Both the position numbers and the translations under genes were made by a program. Under the pieces are notes generated by a model. That model was given only the letters and a program-made list of their open reading frames with translations, searched no databases and was not told the DNA's origin. Positions 62,881 to 64,000 of a DNA stretch of 64,000 nt are shown here, one piece after another. The DNA comes from Pseudarthrobacter sp. IC2-21 (GTDB lineage Bacteria; Actinomycetota; Actinomycetes; Actinomycetales; Micrococcaceae): assembly GCF_034048115.1 (NCBI RefSeq), contig NZ_CP139145.1:1736001-1800000 (forward strand), given 5' to 3'. Position 1 is the first letter of the stretch; each line of letters starts with the position of its first letter.

Positions 62881-64000
62881 ATGGTTGATGCACCCTCAGG
62901 GCACGTTGACGAGAATACGGCGGAAGCCTTCCTGCAGGGCGCGTCGCTGAAGCACGCCCCGGGGCCCTACTTCGGGAACTACGGCGGACGCTGGATGCCC
63001 GAGTCCCTGATCGCCGCGCTGGACGAGCTCGAGGACACGTTTGACAAGGCAAAGGCTGATCCGGACTTTGTTGCCCAGATTGCTGACCTGAACAAAAATT
63101 ACTCAGGCCGACCGTCCCTGCTGACGGAGGCGAAACGGTTTGCCGAGCATGCCGGGGGAGTTCGGGTCTTCCTCAAGCGCGAGGACCTCAACCACACCGG
63201 ATCGCACAAGATCAACAACGTCCTGGGGCAGGCGCTGCTTGCCAAGCGCATGGGCAAGACCCGCATCATCGCCGAAACGGGCGCAGGCCAACACGGCGTC
63301 GCCAGTGCCACCGCCGCCGCCCTCCTGGGCCTGGAATGCGTGGTGTACATGGGCGCTGAGGACTGCCGCCGCCAGGCCCTGAACGTGGCACGGATGGAAC
63401 TGCTGGGTGCCACCGTGGTTCCTGTGACGAGCGGATCCCAGACGCTCAAGGACGCCATCAACGAAGCCCTGCGGGACTGGGTGGCCAACGTGGACCACAC
63501 CCATTACCTGCTCGGCACCGCTGCCGGCGCCCACCCGTTCCCCGCCATGGTCCGCTACTTCCATGAGGTGATCGGCGAGGAAGCCCGCGCCCAGATCCTG
63601 GAGCAGGCCGGCAAGCTGCCCGACGCCGTCTGTGCCTGCATCGGCGGCGGCTCCAACGCCATCGGCATCTTCCACGGGTTCCTCGACGACCCCTCCGTGA
63701 GGATCTTCGGCTTCGAAGCCGGCGGCGACGGTGTGGACACCGGCCGGCACGCAGCCACCATCACCCTGGGCAAGCCGGGCGTCCTGCACGGAGCCCGCTC
63801 CTACCTCATGCAGGACGACGACGGCCAGACCATCGAGTCCCACTCCATCTCCGCAGGGCTGGACTACCCCGGCGTCGGGCCCGAACATGCCTACCTGGCC
63901 GACATCGGACGGGTCAGCTACGAGCCCATTACGGACAGCGAAGCCATGGACTCCTTCCGGCTGCTGTGCCGCACCGAGGGCATTATCCCGGCCATCGAAT
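62881..64000 (+). CDS. trpB: Tryptophan synthase beta chain, N-terminal 373 residues
   Basis: Joins indole and serine to form tryptophan with PLP. The Schiff-base lysine is in [27 protein letters not shown] and [12 protein letters not shown] (phosphate-binding Gly loop) are intact. It runs off the right edge near GIIPAIE, close to the usual 400-residue end. The start [12 protein letters not shown] follows GTGAG and is 73 bases after the trpC stop. trpA is expected just beyond the window. Confidence 0.95.
   Translation, partial: MVDAPSGHVDENTAEAFLQGASLKHAPGPYFGNYGGRWMPESLIAALDELEDTFDKAKADPDFVAQIADLNKNYSGRPSLLTEAKRFAEHAGGVRVFLKREDLNHTGSHKINNVLGQALLAKRMGKTRIIAETGAGQHGVASATAAALLGLECVVYMGAEDCRRQALNVARMELLGATVVPVTSGSQTLKDAINEALRDWVANVDHTHYLLGTAAGAHPFPAMVRYFHEVIGEEARAQILEQAGKLPDAVCACIGGGSNAIGIFHGFLDDPSVRIFGFEAGGDGVDTGRHAATITLGKPGVLHGARSYLMQDDDGQTIESHSISAGLDYPGVGPEHAYLADIGRVSYEPITDSEAMDSFRLLCRTEGIIPAIE

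Overview
The window is ordinary chromosomal DNA from a high-G+C actinobacterium, most likely a Micrococcaceae member of the Arthrobacter/Pseudarthrobacter group. Four things point there: mycothiol-linked genes (a mycothione reductase and a TIGR03085 protein), actinobacterial signature families (SepH, DUF4193, DUF3093, DUF3710, DUF3159, DUF3000), the strongly G/C-biased third codon positions, and the order dut, DUF3710, OB-fold, DUF3159, TrkA pair, APC permease, RNA methyltransferase, aconitase, dxs. I see no phage, IS element, CRISPR array or secondary-metabolite cluster. Genes are densely packed and many are coupled by ATGA or GTGA overlaps.

Layout. 1-9.5 kb: the start of a DinB-like gene, parC, a Pat-type protein acetyltransferase, a DUF5998/phosphodiesterase pair, sepH and a DUF4193 gene. 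9.5-23.8 kb: DUF3093, dut, DUF3710, OB-fold, DUF3159, two TrkA potassium-uptake regulators, an APC permease with a coupled TRAM RNA methyltransferase, aconitase behind a strong palindrome, then dxs with a coupled DUF402 gene and an unknown gene. 23.8-30.7 kb: aldo/keto reductase, nucleoside hydrolase, mycothione reductase and a complete three-gene ECF transporter (S, T and a fused double ATPase). 30.8-45.9 kb, mostly minus strand: fadB-fadA behind a perfect 15-bp palindrome, ribonuclease D, DUF3000, a DUF6421-SDR-threonine aldolase cassette, msrB, a sulfurtransferase-sufE-ybaK run, and zapE. 46.1-47.0 kb: a tRNA cluster (Val, Gly, Val, Cys, Gly on minus; Val on plus). 47.0-51.8 kb: a PD-(D/E)XK nuclease-like gene, def, fmt, rsmB and rpe. 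51.8-55.9 kb: an FMN riboswitch, a 27-codon ORF and ribD-ribE-ribB-ribA-ribH. 56.0-64 kb: hisE, hisG, hisF, hisI, trpE, a trp-associated membrane protein, a small membrane protein, trpC and the start of trpB.

How the genes work together. def, fmt and rsmB are a translation group. The rib genes form a complete riboflavin operon under one FMN switch. hisE/G/F/I and trpE/C/B are parts of the histidine and tryptophan pathways joined in one stretch. fadA and fadB form a beta-oxidation complex. sseA-like, sufE and ybaK group sulfur handling with tRNA editing.

The features most worth a second look are the small ORF lodged between the FMN riboswitch and ribD inside a long-range stem, the uncharacterised DUF6421 cassette with an HDxxH...EE motif and an upstream palindrome, the operator-like palindromes before fadA and aconitase, two very long inverted repeats at convergent gene ends, and an ECF transporter of unknown substrate with a repeat-bearing promoter and a long leader.
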